The position numbers and the translations under genes are program-made. 64,000 nt of DNA, taken from contig CAXYDR010000001.1 in NCBI GenBank assembly GCA_964276095.1, forward strand, positions 62,001 through 126,000, given 5' to 3'. The stretch comes from GCA-2733415 sp964276095. GTDB lineage: Bacteria > Bacteroidota > Bacteroidia > Flavobacteriales > Flavobacteriaceae. Of the stretch, positions 26,272-33,153 are shown in pieces (position 1 is the stretch's first letter; every line of letters starts with the position of its first letter). The notes beneath the pieces were generated by a model, which was given only the letters and a program-made list of their open reading frames with translations, ran no database searches and was not told where the DNA came from.

Positions 26272-26613
26272 ATGGACACTACTGAAATAATCGGAACTAA
26301 TATCAAAGAGTATAGAAAAGCTTTAGGATATAATCAAGACCATTTAGCGAATTACCTTTCCATTACAAGAGAACAAATTTCTAATTATGAACTTGGGAAA
26401 AGGGATATTCCATATGAAAACATGGAAAAACTATGTAGTCTTTTTGGGATAGAACTTGAAGAGCTTTTAGAAGAAAATATTGATATTAAAAAAGCTAATC
26501 TTTCATTTGCTTTCAGAAGTAATGGAATAGATTCTGACATAAAAGCAATTGCAGATTTTAAAAAAATAGTTTTAAATTATATTAAAATCGATACGTTAAT
26601 TAATGATTTATAA
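26272..26613 (+). CDS. Cassette 7a: XRE-family regulator/antitoxin
   Basis: The 113-residue protein has an N-terminal HTH (GTNIKEYRKALGYNQDHLAN, then SITREQISNYELGKRDI) and a C-terminal extension (LSFAFRSNGIDSDIKAIADF) typical of regulators paired with ImmA/IrrE peptidases. It overlaps the next gene by 11 bp. It is preceded by about 110 bp of leader inside the cassette, the longest apart from cassette 9, which may hold its own promoter. It probably represses the operon and is the target of the adjoining protease. Confidence 0.85.
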   Translation: MDTTEIIGTNIKEYRKALGYNQDHLANYLSITREQISNYELGKRDIPYENMEKLCSLFGIELEELLEENIDIKKANLSFAFRSNGIDSDIKAIADFKKIVLNYIKIDTLINDL

Positions 26614-27304
26614 AACACGAAAAAAAGCTACCGAGTTTAGAAATCAACATGGTTATACTAGCCTTGAACCAATTGATTTAGAAAGTTTTCTTATTAAACT
26701 AAATGTAATTACTATTTTCAAACCTTTGTCTCCAGATTTTTCTGGGATGGCTATTAAGTCCAATGACAAAAATTTTATGCTCATAAATTCTAATCATTCA
26801 ATAGGAAGACAAAATTTTTCTATTTGCCATGAATTATACCACTTGTACTTTGATCCTAATTTCACCCCACATAATTCGATTTCAGGTAAATTTGATAAAA
26901 GAACTAATGAGTATTTAGCTGATGTTTTTGCTTCATACTTATTAATGCCAGATGACGCTATATTAGATTTCATTCCTGATGCAGAATTAAAAAAGAATAA
27001 GATAAACTTAAAAACTATTTTAAAAACGGAACATTATTTCAAATGTTCAAGAACAGCTTTATTATTTCGCTTAAAAGAATTAAATGTTATTTCCGATTCT
27101 AAATTTGAGGAATTTAAACAGGATATTAAATTAAAAGCAAAACAAAACGGTTACTCTACTAAACTTTATGAAAAAGGAAATGAAAACCAAGTAATTGGAG
27201 ATTTTGGTTCAAAAAGTAGATATCTTTTTGAAAATGAAAAAATATCAGAAAGTCATTATTTAACCCTTTTAAATTCTATTGGTATAGATTTATTTAATGA
27301 CTAA
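26603..27304 (+). CDS. Cassette 7b: ImmA/IrrE-type metallopeptidase
   Basis: The 233-residue protein contains the zinc-binding HELYH in FSICHELYHLYF and a downstream Glu in NEYLADVFASYLLMP, the arrangement of the ImmA/IrrE (DUF955) family, which cleaves paired XRE repressors. The N-terminus has the family-typical opening in which a FRNQHGYTSLEPIDLESFLI helix precedes the strand. Starts within the regulator gene and is followed after 3 bp by the PIN-like gene. Confidence 0.9.
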   Translation: MIYKTRKKATEFRNQHGYTSLEPIDLESFLIKLNVITIFKPLSPDFSGMAIKSNDKNFMLINSNHSIGRQNFSICHELYHLYFDPNFTPHNSISGKFDKRTNEYLADVFASYLLMPDDAILDFIPDAELKKNKINLKTILKTEHYFKCSRTALLFRLKELNVISDSKFEEFKQDIKLKAKQNGYSTKLYEKGNENQVIGDFGSKSRYLFENEKISESHYLTLLNSIGIDLFND

Positions 27305-27307
27305 CTT

Positions 27308-27826
27308 ATGACTATTGATAAAAAAAAGAAAATAATCATTGATGCTGATATTATAATTCACTTTATCAAAGGAGATCAATTAGGTCTTTTATGTAGTGTT
27401 TTAGAAAACAAACTATACATTTTTAAGGAAGTATTTGACGAAGTGTTCAGAGGTCATAATCGAACACAAATTGAAAATATGATTAGATTCAAACAACTAC
27501 AAGAATTATCAATTAAATCAAATATGAATGTATTTAGAGAATTTGCTAAACTAAAAAAAACATACGGACCAGGAGAAAGTGCTTGTATGGCATATTGTAG
27601 ATTTAATAATGATGTACTTGCTAGCAGTAATTTAAAAGATATTAAAGCTTATTGCACAGAACATAAAATAGAATATTTAACAACAATGGATTTCATTTAT
27701 ATTGCCTTTTTAAATGAAAAAATGAGCACAGTAGAATGTGATGATTTTATTTCAAAAGTACTTAGTAAAGGAAGTAAATTACCTTGTAAATCCATGCAAG
27801 AATATTTAACTAAATTTAAAAGTTAA
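27308..27826 (+). CDS. Cassette 7c: PIN-like domain protein, likely toxin
   Basis: The 172-residue protein starts IIIDADIIIHFIKGDQLG, with the first PIN acidic residue in the DAD motif; EVFDEV supplies the next, GPGESACMAY the third (Glu), and SSNLKDIKAY the last region, where the usual Asp pair is reduced to Asn/Asp. The layout fits a PIN-fold nuclease, with uncertainty about full catalytic competence. With 7a and 7b it makes a three-gene unit XRE, metallopeptidase, PIN. The cassette (26157 to 27837) has exactly complementary ends GTTGGGCAAT and ATTGCCCAAC if one base is allowed. Confidence 0.75.
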   Translation: MTIDKKKKIIIDADIIIHFIKGDQLGLLCSVLENKLYIFKEVFDEVFRGHNRTQIENMIRFKQLQELSIKSNMNVFREFAKLKKTYGPGESACMAYCRFNNDVLASSNLKDIKAYCTEHKIEYLTTMDFIYIAFLNEKMSTVECDDFISKVLSKGSKLPCKSMQEYLTKFKS

Positions 27827-27830
27827 CATT

Positions 27831-27961
27831 GCCCAACACCATATAAAATTAATTGCTGGTTTTACATTATTTACGAAAGTTCTTACAGACTTTAAATCTG
27901 TTTTTTATTTACAAACTTTAATGTTTGAAACACGCAACTAATCTTATACAAACCGTTGTGT
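27831..27961 (+). repeat. attC-like site 8 (third arm family, 131 nt)
   Basis: Outer boxes GCCCAAC (27831-27837) and GTTGTGT (27955-27961). Inner arms TATAAAATTAATTGC (27842-27856) and GCAACTAATCTTATA (27934-27948) pair with two mismatches; unpaired stretches ACCA and CAAACC. The tip has a CAGA/TCTG hairpin and an AAACTTT/AATGTTT pair. Confidence 0.85.
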
Positions 27962-27991
27962 GTAATTTGCACTAACCATAAAAAACATCTA

Positions 27992-28900
27992 ATGAGTAAT
28001 AAAATTGATATATCATCTACAGCTGTTGAAAAAGGAATCGATTTAGCAAAAGACTTTTTAGATAAATTAATTATTCCAGCTGTTGAAGAAACAGGCTTAT
28101 TGCTAAAAGATAAGGTAACTTTATGGAAATTCAAAAATCAAGTTAAAATGCTTCACAAGGCTAAATTTTATTGTGAAAAGTATAATCTAAGCCCAAAAAC
28201 AATCTCCTTAAAATTACTATGCCCTTTACTTGATTATTCATCATTAGAAGAAGATGAAGAATTACAAGACAAGTGGGCAATATTATTGACCAACATGGTG
28301 GACTCTGAACAAAATATTGAAAACCATGTACTGCCTTATATCTTAAGTCAAATTTCCTCAAATGAATTCTCTTTTTTAGAAGACGTTTTTGATTACAAAG
28401 TTGCAAAACAGTCTAAATTAAAAGAAGAACTTAACCACTTCTTACAGGCTAAGCCAAAAATAACAGAAAACATACAGAACGAAATATTTGATTTAGACGA
28501 AAAAATTAAAGAAATTAAGGACAAAACCGAAAACAAAGGCTGGAATCCAGAAACTTGGGAAATAGAAACAAAAAAAGATAAGCTTAAAAATGATTTAAAG
28601 ATTCTTGAACGAAAAGAGTTTTCATTAAATCTTCTAATAAATGACTCTCAATCCATTCCTGAAGATGAACTAAAAGAGTTTGAGATTTCAAACCTTATTA
28701 GACTTGGATTAATAAAGTTTGTCCAAATCCCTTATGCAAATCCTCAAACACTAGAGATCCCTTATGAAAATGAAGCTTATCCCACAGGTTCAACTTTATA
28801 TACCAACGTTGATGTGGAAATTGAAATTGATTCGGACGAAGAGTATGTCCTAACCGAACTTGGTGAAATGTTTATAAAAGCTTGTAAAATAAAAGAATAA
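27992..28900 (+). CDS. Cassette 8: Abi-alpha (DUF4393) family protein
   Basis: Start ATG 27992 is chosen because the longer frame begins inside the recombination site. The 302-residue protein carries the Abi-alpha signature: a glycine/alanine-light helical N-terminus GIDLAKDFLDKLIIPAVEE, then LYCPLLDYSSLEEDEELQDKW-type text (here LLCPLLDYSSLEEDEELQDK, followed by WAILLTNMVD). A charged coiled-coil lies at about 155-215. The family was named for abortive infection; its mechanism is not known. Cassette ends GTTGTGTGTA and TACACACAAC are exact complements. Confidence 0.85.
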   Translation: MSNKIDISSTAVEKGIDLAKDFLDKLIIPAVEETGLLLKDKVTLWKFKNQVKMLHKAKFYCEKYNLSPKTISLKLLCPLLDYSSLEEDEELQDKWAILLTNMVDSEQNIENHVLPYILSQISSNEFSFLEDVFDYKVAKQSKLKEELNHFLQAKPKITENIQNEIFDLDEKIKEIKDKTENKGWNPETWEIETKKDKLKNDLKILERKEFSLNLLINDSQSIPEDELKEFEISNLIRLGLIKFVQIPYANPQTLEIPYENEAYPTGSTLYTNVDVEIEIDSDEEYVLTELGEMFIKACKIKE

Positions 28901-28906
28901 AACTAC

Positions 28907-29103
28907 ACACAACAACACCTATAAAATAATACGGGTTTGTTGTATAAACTTGAAGGCTTGTGTATCTTTACATAGTCGCCAAACCTTTTAATTTGGCTTT
29001 TATAAATCGACAAAATTAAAACAAAACAAAAAGCTTATGGCTTGTGTCGACACGAAAATCCGCGGATTTTCTGCCCCGTACTATTCATAGCTAAACGTTA
29101 GGC
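28907..29103 (+). repeat. attC-like site 9 (long family, 197 nt)
   Basis: Outer boxes ACACAAC (28907-28913) and GTTAGGC (29097-29103). Arms TATAAAATAATACGG and CCGTACTATTCATA; inner terminator-like hairpin, GTGTCGACAC and CCGCGG palindromes present. Confidence 0.85.
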
Positions 29104-29287
29104 ACAAGCTAAATAGCTAGCCAGAATAAAAAACTTCAAGAAAAGTGTAATAAATAAACCTATTTCTAATCTAAAGAATAAATCAACATAATAATTTAGA
29201 TGAAAAAAACAGCAGTAATTACACAAAGTAAACATTCTACTTACGATAAAACGAGTTCGATTTGTAATGAAATCATTGCAGAAAATC

Positions 29288-29779
29288 ATGAATAATAAAG
29301 AACAATATTTCGAACAACTACATAACGAACTAAAAGATAGAATCTATCGCCTTTGCTTAGGCTTTATGGGAAATGTTACTGATGCAGATGATTTATTTCA
29401 AGAAGTATTAATTAAGATTTGGAACAATCTAGATAATTTTAGAGAAGAAAGCTCAATCAATACTTGGGTATATAGAATTACTACAAACACGGCTTTATTT
29501 TCTCTAAAAAAAATAAATAAATCGAGAAGAAATCATACGAATTTAATACCTGAGAATTTAATAACCGAAAACAATCAAGGACACCTGCTTTTTGAACAAG
29601 ACAAGGTTAATAAATTATATCAAGCTATTTCCTCTTTAAAAGAAATTGACAGGATAATTATCAGCCTATTGTTAGAAGACAATAGTTACAAAGAAATAGC
29701 TGACATAACAGGAATTAACATCTCTAATGTTGGAGTAAGAATAAACAGAATAAAAAAAATATTAGTTAAAAAAATATAA
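29288..29779 (+). CDS. Cassette 9a: ECF-type RNA polymerase sigma factor
   Basis: The 163-residue protein has sigma-70 region 2 (LGFMGNVTDADDLFQEVLIK, then IWNNLDNFREESSINTWVYRI) and region 4 (SLKEIDRIIISLLLEDNSYK, EIADITGINISNVGVRINRI). ATG 29267 is an alternative start that adds seven residues. It is the first gene of a two-gene cassette, followed by a membrane protein 5 bp later. An ECF sigma factor in a mobile cassette could redirect transcription of distant genes; its target promoters are unknown. Confidence 0.9.
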   Translation: MNNKEQYFEQLHNELKDRIYRLCLGFMGNVTDADDLFQEVLIKIWNNLDNFREESSINTWVYRITTNTALFSLKKINKSRRNHTNLIPENLITENNQGHLLFEQDKVNKLYQAISSLKEIDRIIISLLLEDNSYKEIADITGINISNVGVRINRIKKILVKKI

Positions 29780-29784
29780 TACTT

Positions 29785-30369
29785 ATGGAAGAACAAATTG
29801 ATAAATGGAAGAATATGTGGCAAAAACAAAAATCTAATTCACTCGACATAAAAGAATTAATTCAACGGTTAAATCAAATTGGGAAAAAAGAAAAATTAGA
29901 AAGAATTAAACTTTCTATTGTATTACTATTTCTTGTTGTGGCTTGTTTTATAAGGTCGTCAGGATTATTAACAAATACATTTTTCTTAATATCTTACATA
30001 CTTATACTAATTGCAATTTTTATTAGACTAATTCCTCTTTACAAATCTAGATACGGCACTATAACCAAGGAGTCAGATTTAAATAATCATGATTTCATTA
30101 AACTTTTAACAAAGAAGGTAGCTTTCAAAACTAAACATTTATTGTTATTTCTATCTATTCTAATACTTTCATTAAATATTACTTTACTTGGATTATATGA
30201 AAAGGGAACTGTTTTAAATTTAGAGATTAACAATGAAAATAGAATCTTCTTTCATTTAGCTACAATTGTACTTTTTATTTTTGCATATCTTTTTAATAAG
30301 AGAAAACTAGATAATAGCAAAAAGGAAACATTAAAATTAATTTCTGATTTAGAGAGTAATGATTTGTAA
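29785..30369 (+). CDS. Cassette 9b: membrane protein, possible anti-sigma partner
   Basis: The 194-residue protein has a soluble N-terminus of about 45 residues (WKNMWQKQKSNSLDIKELIQ) and four predicted membrane helices (about 48-65, 68-86, 112-131, 154-171). It is coupled to the ECF sigma gene. A cytoplasmic N-terminus that could bind the sigma factor followed by membrane helices fits an anti-sigma role, but I see no known anti-sigma motif. Cassette ends GTTAGGCA and TGCCTAAC are exact complements over 8 bp. Confidence 0.6.
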   Translation: MEEQIDKWKNMWQKQKSNSLDIKELIQRLNQIGKKEKLERIKLSIVLLFLVVACFIRSSGLLTNTFFLISYILILIAIFIRLIPLYKSRYGTITKESDLNNHDFIKLLTKKVAFKTKHLLLFLSILILSLNITLLGLYEKGTVLNLEINNENRIFFHLATIVLFIFAYLFNKRKLDNSKKETLKLISDLESNDL

Positions 30370-30379
30370 AAATCCAGAT

Positions 30380-30576
30380 GCCTAACAACACCTAATAAAT
30401 AATACGGGTTTTGGTAATTAAACCGAGGGTTTGTGTATATTTACATAGTCGCCAAATCTTTTAGTTTGGCTTTTATAAATCGACAAACTAAAATCAAAAC
30501 AAAAAGCTATTGTCTTGTGCCGATACGAAAATCCGCGGATTTTCTGCCCCGCACTATTCATAGCTAAACGTTAGGC
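30380..30576 (+). repeat. attC-like site 10 (long family, 197 nt)
   Basis: Outer boxes GCCTAAC (30380-30386) and GTTAGGC (30570-30576), both classical consensus and here complementary to each other as well as to their own cassettes. Inner features as in site 2 with small changes (AAGCTATTGTCTTG for AAGCTCATGGCTTG). Confidence 0.85.
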
Positions 30577-30594
30577 AAAATAGAAAATAAAATT

Positions 30595-31269
30595 TTGAAT
30601 AAACACCAACTCATTTCTACGCATGACGAAGATTGGCTTAATGAAGTCATTACATCAGCTAATTCACAAGTACCAGCAATAATTGATACATCATCTCATA
30701 AACCAAACAGAGAGTTATTTTTAAAGCTTTATAGAAATTTAGATAATCATTATTTTTCATATAAGGACTGGTATTCTGAGATTTGGATTAAAAATGGAAT
30801 AAAAACAAAAACTGTTCTTGAAAACAAAGACCTGTTTATAAAAGCTGCAATGAAATTTAAGGAAACTGCAAATTTCTTGATGCAAAAATTAAAAGCCAAA
30901 TATAATGTTGACTTCGAATCTGGAGACGGAATAAATGACTTGCGAATTCTAAATAATCATGAGAACAAAATTTCAGATATTGATGAACAGTGGAGATTTA
31001 ACTTCCATGGTTATGAATGTTTAATTTCGAACACTGACACAGAACAATTGCTTGATATTATTTTTATAACAAGACCTGAATTTGGAGTTTTAGACCCATT
31101 TTTCTTCTTACAATATGTAAATACAACTCCTGAATGGATAGCTTTAAAAGAATTATTGGAAGATGATTATGAAGCAACAGACCAAGCATTACTAACTTTG
31201 GAGGCTTATGGTTATATGGATAGGATTTTAGATGATGATTTTTCATCACGTGGATTAATTGCTAAATAA
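30595..31269 (+). CDS. Cassette 10: unrecognised soluble protein
   Basis: The 224-residue protein starts with TTG 30595, 25 bp inside the cassette; no closer ATG is in frame before residue 88. It has no signal peptide. The second half contains WRFNFHGYECLISNTDTEQL and FGVLDPFFFLQYV, which recall a DUF6896-type family that I cannot assign safely. No catalytic residues are evident. Cassette ends GTTAGGCAAA and TTTGCCTAAC are exact complements. Confidence 0.6.
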   Translation: MNKHQLISTHDEDWLNEVITSANSQVPAIIDTSSHKPNRELFLKLYRNLDNHYFSYKDWYSEIWIKNGIKTKTVLENKDLFIKAAMKFKETANFLMQKLKAKYNVDFESGDGINDLRILNNHENKISDIDEQWRFNFHGYECLISNTDTEQLLDIIFITRPEFGVLDPFFFLQYVNTTPEWIALKELLEDDYEATDQALLTLEAYGYMDRILDDDFSSRGLIAK

Positions 31270-31277
31270 AAAACTTT

Positions 31278-31475
31278 GCCTAACAAAACCTATAAATAAT
31301 ACGGGCTTTAGTGTGTGACATTGAAGGTTTGTGTATATTTACATAATCGCCAAATCTTTTAATTTGGCTTTTTTAAAACGACAAACTAAAAACAAAATCT
31401 AAAAGCTTATGGCTTGTGACGACACGAAAATCCGTGGATTTTCTGCCCCGCACTATTCTTAGTGAAAAGCTGTGT
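31278..31475 (+). repeat. attC-like site 11 (long family, altered right box)
   Basis: Left box GCCTAAC (31278-31284) is normal. The right box reads GCTGTGT (31469-31475): the otherwise invariant GTT has become GCT, and the preceding CATAGCTAAAC is changed to CTTAGTGAAAA. The site may be inactive. Confidence 0.8.
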
Positions 31476-31500
31476 GCAATATCTCAAAAAAGAATCTTAG

Positions 31501-32241
31501 ATGAAAAAGAAAAAAAGGAATTATATAATAGCATTTATTTTATTAAACCTAATTCTTATTCCTTGGATAGTAATTCATAACGACTTCTGTTTTGACAAAA
31601 TTATTAAATATTCGAAAGAATTGGCAATATTTGAATTTTCAACAATTTCATTAATAATTGCTGTAAGTATTTTCGACCAATTTGGATTAAACAAAAAACT
31701 TACTGAAAAAAGAGTTGGATTAATAATTGAATTATTGACAGAATTAAAAAAACAAGAAGGATTTGGAAGTCACTATAAAGTAAATGAAAAAATCAGGTCT
31801 AATCCATCATTTTATTATGAAAAAAATATGGCATTGGTACAGAGTCAAAGATATTCTAAAGATGAGTTCCTAGACAATTTATTGAATACAAAAATCCTTA
31901 TCGAATTAACTGATTTTGATAATGGGTTTAAAGGAGTAAGAAGAGTGTTAAATAATCCAATAATGCCCAAATCAATACTGGATAAAGCACAATTTCTTGG
32001 TATGGGAGGAGGTAGTCGATCAAAGGATGATGATCCTGAAGAATTACTTTACTTATATTTTACATCTGATGGAAAAAAGAAATTGGTTGAAAAAGACACA
32101 AAATATTGGACTTTATCAAATAAGAACAATTGTACTTTAAATGAATTCTTAAAGAAATTTGACGCCTTATTTAAAGCCTGTGAGGACTGGACTAATAACC
32201 ATTCAAATATTGATGAAGAATTGAATTTAAAAAACTTTTAA
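31501..32241 (+). CDS. Cassette 11: membrane-anchored protein of unknown function
   Basis: The 246-residue protein has two hydrophobic segments (about residues 8-25 and 43-61) and then a soluble, charged C-terminal region of about 180 residues. The layout, two N-terminal helices with DQFGLNKKLTEKRVGLIIEL after them, is that of a cytoplasm-facing membrane protein with a helical tail. I do not recognise the family. Cassette ends GCTGTGTGC and GCACATAAC are only partly complementary, matching the damaged left boundary. Confidence 0.65.
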   Translation: MKKKKRNYIIAFILLNLILIPWIVIHNDFCFDKIIKYSKELAIFEFSTISLIIAVSIFDQFGLNKKLTEKRVGLIIELLTELKKQEGFGSHYKVNEKIRSNPSFYYEKNMALVQSQRYSKDEFLDNLLNTKILIELTDFDNGFKGVRRVLNNPIMPKSILDKAQFLGMGGGSRSKDDDPEELLYLYFTSDGKKKLVEKDTKYWTLSNKNNCTLNEFLKKFDALFKACEDWTNNHSNIDEELNLKNF

Positions 32242-32255
32242 AACAAAAATAAAGC

Positions 32256-32387
32256 ACATAACACCGTATAAAATTAATTGCTAGTACAAGCCTACTTACG
32301 AAAATTCTCATAGATTTTCTATTCGGTTTGTATTTACTAAATTAGTCGCTTAATCAACGCAACAACTCATACACAAACACGTTGTAA
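32256..32387 (+). repeat. attC-like site 12 (third arm family, 132 nt)
   Basis: Outer boxes ACATAAC (32256-32262) and GTTGTAA (32381-32387). Arms TATAAAATTAATTGC (starting 32267) and GCAACAACTCATACA are a looser match to site 8. The tip holds the palindromic GAAAATTCTCATAGATTTTC. From memory, very similar intergenic repeats occur in other Bacteroidota genomes. Confidence 0.8.
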
Positions 32388-32392
32388 AACAT

Positions 32393-33022
32393 ATGAAAAA
32401 ACTCCTTCTAACATTAATTTTTGGCTTTTTAATTTGTTCTTGTTCTTCTACTAAGGTTGGGAATGATAAGACTAAATACTTTGATGAAAACAATATAGAA
32501 ATAAATGAATCAAAGTTTAACCAAATTCGTTCGACAAATAAATTATTAGATATCCAAGGAGATTCTGTTAATCACAAAAAACTGACCTTAAGAGAAGATC
32601 AAGGAAATGTAAACGATAGAAAAGCATTGGAATTATTACTTGAAAAGGAACTAAACCAAGAATTGGACTCGAACAAGCCGATTGTAATTATTTATTATCC
32701 TGGAAAAGACCCTTGTAATAGTAGCGGTACAAAAAGTAGAGAATGGATTAAAAGTTGGTACGGACACCTAGAAATTGGTCTTAGTAAAATAGCCCAAGTT
32801 AAACCTCTTTATATATACAAAGACTATGACGGACTTAAAAAGTACGAAGGAATATTAAATTGGAAAAAAGATCCTAAGGGTATTATTGAAAAATTATTTT
32901 TTAAACATCATTACCCTTGTAGCAGTTTTGTTGTGATTTCAAAAGACGGTAAATATTTTAGTCGCTTTGGTGAATTTGGAAAAGAGTATGTTTGGGAAGT
33001 AACGAAACAAATGAATAAATAA
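32393..33022 (+). CDS. Cassette 12: lipoprotein of unknown function
   Basis: The 209-residue protein has a lipoprotein signal (FGFLICSCSS, lipobox Cys near residue 16-18). The mature part holds PIVIIYYPGKDPCNSSGTKS and later HHYPCSSFVVISKDGKYFSR; the spacing of the two Cys and the strand-like text loosely suggest a thioredoxin-like fold, without a CxxC motif. ATG is 12 bp after the boundary G. Cassette ends GTTGTAAAAC and GTTTTACAAC are exact complements, but its own 3' site is truncated. Confidence 0.7.
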   Translation: MKKLLLTLIFGFLICSCSSTKVGNDKTKYFDENNIEINESKFNQIRSTNKLLDIQGDSVNHKKLTLREDQGNVNDRKALELLLEKELNQELDSNKPIVIIYYPGKDPCNSSGTKSREWIKSWYGHLEIGLSKIAQVKPLYIYKDYDGLKKYEGILNWKKDPKGIIEKLFFKHHYPCSSFVVISKDGKYFSRFGEFGKEYVWEVTKQMNK

Positions 33023-33030
33023 AAAACGTT

Positions 33031-33145
33031 TTACAACAACACCTATAAATAATACGGGTTTCAGTGTTTAATCCTAAGGTTTGTGTATATTTAATCTTTC
33101 GCCAAATCTTTAATTTTAGCTTTTGTAAAATATCAAAAGTATATG
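33031..33145 (+). repeat. attC-like site 13, truncated
   Basis: The left half is normal: TTACAAC (33031-33037), TATAAATAATACGG and most of the terminator-like hairpin. After about 33130 the similarity to other long sites stops and the right half (CCGCGG palindrome, right arm, GTT box) is missing. The array ends here, against the repressor gene. Confidence 0.8.
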
Positions 33146-33153
33146 GTCACTCG

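Larger units (their letters stand above)
19718..33145 (+). mobile_element. Integron-like array of 12 gene cassettes
   Basis: Thirteen structured sites bound 12 cassettes with 15 genes, all on the plus strand. In each cassette the first bases after the conserved G (TTAGGCATA, TTGTACGTA, TTAGGCACA, TTGTAAACC and so on) are complementary to the bases just before the conserved AAC at the cassette's own 3' end, while the two halves meeting at one physical site usually differ. This is the signature of cassettes that close into circles. Site arms belong to at least four families. No integrase of the IntI type is present, so by structure this is a cluster of attC-like sites lacking an integrase. Confidence 0.8.

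Noticed and set aside
21610..33145. CRISPR array or tandem-repeat interpretation of the repeated intergenic units
   Set aside because: Units are about 131-199 bp and separated by complete genes of different lengths; there are no short regular spacers and no cas genes.
19718..33145. Transposon or MITE interpretation of the repeats
   Set aside because: No target-site duplications around the units, no transposase, all in one orientation, and the pairing of ends is within the interval between repeats, not within each repeat, which fits cassettes and not insertions of a repeat.
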